Source of the DNA: an uncultured Bacteroides sp.
Lineage (GTDB): Bacteria > Bacteroidota > Bacteroidia > Bacteroidales > Bacteroidaceae
NCBI GenBank assembly: GCA_949296855.1
Contig: CASFRN010000090.1
Coordinates: 1-40,338, forward strand
Reading direction: 5' to 3'
DNA length: 40,338 bases
A program made the position numbers and the translations under genes. Numbering within the stretch: the stretch's first letter is position 1; every line of letters begins with the position of its first letter. Of the stretch, positions 37,733 through 40,338 are shown piece after piece. Under the pieces are notes generated by a model, which was not told the origin of the DNA, made no database searches, and saw only the letters and a program-made list of their open reading frames with translations.

Positions 37733-37774
37733 TGCTGATGAATCACTAATCATATAAACAAGGATATCGGAAGT

Positions 37775-39568
37775 ATGGAGAATTACATCGTATCGGCACG
37801 CAAATACCGCCCTTCCACCTTCGACACGGTTGTGGGGCAAAGGGCATTGACCACCACCTTGAAGAACGCCATAGCCAACCATAAGCTAGCTCACGCTTAT
37901 CTGTTCTGCGGGCCGCGAGGGGTGGGAAAGACGACTTGCGCGCGTATCTTCGCCAAGACCATTAATTGCTTGCATCCCACTTCCGATGGAGAAGCCTGCA
38001 ACGAGTGTGAGTCGTGCGTGGCTTTCAATGAGCAGCGTTCGTATAACATCCACGAACTGGATGCGGCTTCGAACAACTCGGTAGAGGATATCCGTTCGCT
38101 TATCGAGCAGGTGCGCATCCCGCCTCAGGTGGGAATGTATAAGGTGTATATCATTGATGAAGTGCACATGCTTTCGCAAGCGGCTTTCAATGCCTTCCTG
38201 AAAACCTTGGAAGAACCGCCTCGCCATGCCATCTTCATCCTTGCCACGACCGAAAAGCATAAGATACTTCCTACTATCCTGAGCCGGTGCCAGATATACG
38301 ATTTCAATCGTATCAACGTGAACGATATGGTGGAGCATTTGGAAAACGTGGCTTTGAAAGAACATATCGAGGCAGAGCCTGAAGCCTTGACGGTTATCGC
38401 CCAAAAGGCGGACGGAGGAATGCGCGATGCCTTGTCTATCTTCGACCAAGTGGCGAGCTTCACCAACGGACACATCACGTACAAAAGTGTTATCGAAAAC
38501 CTGAATGTACTGGATTATGAGTATTATTTCCGTCTGACCGACTTTATCTTGGAAAACAAGGTATCCGATTGCCTCCTTACCTTTAATGATGTGTTGCAAA
38601 AAGGATTTGACGGAAATCATTTTATTACGGGCTTGGCTTCGCATTTCCGTGATTTGTTGGTGAGCCGTGACCCGTCTACTCTGCCTTTATTGGAGGTTGG
38701 TGCTTCTATCCGTGAAAGGTACTTGGCTCAAGCGCAAAAATGTACTGCGCCTTTCCTTTTCAAGGCGATGAAGCTCTGCAATGATTGTGATTTGAACTAT
38801 CGGGTGAGCAAGAACAAACGTTTGCTGATAGAACTGACTCTGATTCAGTTGGCACAACTCACCGAACCCGATACGGAAAGTGAGGGGCGTAGCCCTAAGC
38901 AAGTACTTAAACCCGTATTCAATCAAGCCCAGCCCGTTCAGGCGTCCCAGCCTGCGGCACAAGCTTCTGTGGCTTCCGAACCCCAGCCCGCTTACCAACC
39001 GTCTGTCCAGCCGAAGCCCGCTCAGGCAAGCCCGGTGCATGCCAATCCGCTTCCAAAGACAGATGCGGGTAAGAAGATTCCTGTGATGAAAGCGGGAAGC
39101 ATGAACATTTCCATTAAGCGTCCGCATGCCGCACAAACGAATGCGAATGCCGTACAGGCGAATGCCAATCCGTCTGTATCCGTAGAACAAGCATACGAGG
39201 ATTATATCATTAACGAAAGAGATTTAAATGTCTATTGGACTGAATATGCGGTGAATCTCCCCAAAGAGGAAGCGGCCAATGCCGCACGTATGCGCAACAT
39301 TCGTCCGCACTTATTGGAAGACGGGGTGACTTTCGAGGTTGTGGTGGACAATGATATGGTGCAGAAGTATATGCAGAATTTAGGTGCAGGCATTGAGGCA
39401 CATTTGCGCGAGCGGCTTCATAACCGTAAGATTTCAATGAAGGTGCGTGTGAGTGAGCAGGGCGAAAATGTACGTGCTTATAGTCACTTAGAACGTTTCC
39501 AAATGATGAGTCAAAAGAACCCCAGCCTTCTGAAATTGAAAGAAGAACTGGGGCTGGAACTCTCTTGA
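37775..39568 (+). CDS. dnaX: DNA polymerase III subunit gamma/tau
   Basis: 597 residues. Clamp-loader ATPase of the replicative polymerase. Walker A is GPRGVGKT (46-53), the four zinc-binding cysteines are C65, C75, C78 and C81, and Walker B is IIDEVHMLS. The AAA+ and collar domains reach about residue 360. A Pro/Ala/Gln-rich linker follows (about 370-470), then a C-terminal domain (about 470-597). I saw no slippery site for making a shorter gamma form. It is divergent from the FtsB-like gene and converges with queF. Confidence 0.95.
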   Translation: MENYIVSARKYRPSTFDTVVGQRALTTTLKNAIANHKLAHAYLFCGPRGVGKTTCARIFAKTINCLHPTSDGEACNECESCVAFNEQRSYNIHELDAASNNSVEDIRSLIEQVRIPPQVGMYKVYIIDEVHMLSQAAFNAFLKTLEEPPRHAIFILATTEKHKILPTILSRCQIYDFNRINVNDMVEHLENVALKEHIEAEPEALTVIAQKADGGMRDALSIFDQVASFTNGHITYKSVIENLNVLDYEYYFRLTDFILENKVSDCLLTFNDVLQKGFDGNHFITGLASHFRDLLVSRDPSTLPLLEVGASIRERYLAQAQKCTAPFLFKAMKLCNDCDLNYRVSKNKRLLIELTLIQLAQLTEPDTESEGRSPKQVLKPVFNQAQPVQASQPAAQASVASEPQPAYQPSVQPKPAQASPVHANPLPKTDAGKKIPVMKAGSMNISIKRPHAAQTNANAVQANANPSVSVEQAYEDYIINERDLNVYWTEYAVNLPKEEAANAARMRNIRPHLLEDGVTFEVVVDNDMVQKYMQNLGAGIEAHLRERLHNRKISMKVRVSEQGENVRAYSHLERFQMMSQKNPSLLKLKEELGLELS

Positions 39569-39641
39569 TAGTTAATAATGAATAGTAACAATGAATAGTG
39601 GGAGGTGTATTCTTCGTTATTAACTCTTAATTATTAACTAT
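39568..39641. terminator. AT-only inverted repeat between dnaX and queF
   Basis: ATAGTTAATAAT (39568-39579) and ATTATTAACTAT (39630-39641) are perfect 12-bp arms between convergent genes. Sequence of the same kind fills the interior of the element at 34605-34747. Confidence 0.55.
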
Positions 39642-39644
39642 TAA

Positions 39645-40100
39645 TTAAATATCGTGATTCCTCATCCGGTACTCCGCCAACTCCTCATACTTGGTTCCCG
39701 GACGTCCGTAGTTGCAATACGGATAGATGGAAATGCCCCCGCGCGGAGTAAAGATGCCCGTCACTTCGATGTATTTCGGGTCCATTAGGCGGATAAGGTC
39801 TTTCATGATGATGTTCACGCAATCTTCGTGGAAATCCCCGTGATTGCGGAAGCTGAAGAGATACAGCTTTAAGCTCTTGCTTTCCACCATTTTCACATCG
39901 GGCAGGTAGCTGATGCGGATTTCCGCAAAATCAGGCTGGCCCGTAATAGGGCAAAGGCTGGTGAATTCAGGGCAATTAAAGCGCACCCAATAATCGTTTT
40001 CGGGATGCTTGTTGGTGAATGCTTCTAATACTTCGGGGGCATAGTCCTGCCGGTAAGCGGTGGTCTTGCCTAAAATAGTCAGTTCGTCTTTTCTTTCCAT
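39645..40100 (-). CDS. queF: NADPH-dependent preQ0 reductase QueF
   Basis: 151 residues from ATG 40100; an in-frame TTG two codons upstream is less likely. It reduces the nitrile preQ0 to preQ1 in queuosine synthesis, the short single-domain type. The catalytic cysteine is C50 and the proton donor D57 in [13 protein letters not shown], matching C55 and D62 of the B. subtilis enzyme. The QueF motif E-S-K-S-L-K-L-Y-L follows. No other queuosine gene is in the window; more may lie to the right on the minus strand. Confidence 0.95.
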   Translation of the reverse strand: MERKDELTILGKTTAYRQDYAPEVLEAFTNKHPENDYWVRFNCPEFTSLCPITGQPDFAEIRISYLPDVKMVESKSLKLYLFSFRNHGDFHEDCVNIIMKDLIRLMDPKYIEVTGIFTPRGGISIYPYCNYGRPGTKYEELAEYRMRNHDI

Positions 40101-40129
40101 GTTCAATTTGCTAATGTATGTGATTTTTT

Positions 40130-40150
40130 CACCACAGATTACACAGATTT
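40130..40150. repeat. Half copy of the CACCACAGATTACAC arm
   Basis: CACCACAGATTACACAGATT is one arm of the family at 28940 and 34605, here without its partner. It lies just upstream of queF. Confidence 0.6.
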
Positions 40151-40163
40151 TTAAATTAAAAAT

Positions 40164-40180
40164 ATGAATGTTCGCATTTC
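40164..40180. repeat. Diverged half copy of the AATGAATATCCGCA arm
   Basis: ATGAATGTTCGCATTTC resembles the left outer arm plus flank at 2863-2879 with two mismatches. It follows directly on another half repeat. Confidence 0.35.
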
Positions 40181-40237
40181 ATTAAATTTTACCTGTAGGA
40201 GGGTGTCTCAAAATGAAAATTGCCTATCAAAAAGTAA

Positions 40238-40335
40238 TGTCATTCTGAGCATAGCGAAGAAACAACGTTCGACGAAGTCAATCTCGTGTGCATCAGCTTG
40301 TGTATTCGAGATCCTTCACTCCGTTCAGGATGACA
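40238..40335. repeat. 98-bp element with inverted TGTCATTCTGA ends
   Basis: The left end TGTCATTCTGAGCATAGCGA and the reverse complement of the right end, TGTCATCCTGAACGGAGTGA, match at most of the first 26 bases. This is a known kind of dispersed bacterial repeat. Just before it, GGAGGGTGTCTCAAAA (40199-40214) looks like an insertion-sequence end, but no transposase lies in the window. Confidence 0.65.
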
Positions 40336-40338
40336 AAA

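Noticed and set aside
37643-37882. N-terminal extension of the FtsB-like protein
   Set aside because: It overlaps the start of dnaX on the other strand and a perfect -7 box.
40199-40338. Complete insertion sequence
   Set aside because: Only end-like repeats are seen; no transposase frame lies in the window.

Overview
The window is chromosomal DNA of a member of the Bacteroidales, most likely Bacteroides or Phocaeicola. Three things suggest this. The start of a starch-utilisation (sus) locus has the susR / susA-susB-susC layout known from Bacteroides thetaiotaomicron. Several gene families are typical of the phylum: NigD-like, DUF5686, DUF4296, DUF4369, DUF4988, the LptE variant, and the S46 peptidases DPP7 and DPP11. 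Candidate promoters fit the Bacteroides -7 consensus TAnnTTTG, sometimes with TTTG about 20 bases upstream. No rRNA, tRNA, CRISPR array or intact insertion sequence was recognised.

Layout. 1-6618: sus locus, with susC (cut by the window edge), susB (GH97) and susA (GH13) on minus and the regulator susR divergent on plus; each gap downstream of susA and susB holds a different palindromic repeat. 6752-7498: NigD-like lipoprotein. 7708-10638: minus-strand operon of a sigma-54 activator without a receiver domain, lptE, an unknown protein and secG. 10708-13350: DUF5686 outer-membrane protein. 13562-15210: recR followed by a membrane protein and a GNAT acetyltransferase. 15416-17624: histidine kinase and response regulator, divergent from an outer-membrane beta-barrel protein (17878-19959). 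20056-20748: Mpv17-like membrane protein. 20749-21489: a 741-base non-coding stretch with a 22-bp minisatellite and hairpins. 21490-24300: large DUF4988 lipoprotein with collagen-like Gly-X-Asp repeats. 24391-24839: HicB-like antitoxin with what looks like a truncated hicA. 25036-30896: plus-strand operon ileS, DksA/TraR-like, lspA, DUF4296 lipoprotein, unknown protein. 30956-32240: YfcE-like phosphoesterase and DUF4369 lipoprotein on minus. 32420-36928: tandem S46 peptidases, the first with the DPP7 and the second with the DPP11 specificity residue. 36991-37642: FtsB/DivIC-like protein and a small membrane protein. 37775-39568: dnaX. 39645-40100: queF. 40101-40338: repeat-rich end.

The genes mix housekeeping functions (translation, replication, recombination, secretion, lipoprotein and LPS maturation, queuosine) with gut-commensal nutrient functions (starch capture and hydrolysis, dipeptide release). 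The least explained parts are the dispersed palindromes, the minisatellite, the DUF4988 protein with its long structured leader, and the apparently toxin-less HicB gene. No clearly new multi-gene system is visible; the unusual signals are reported one by one.
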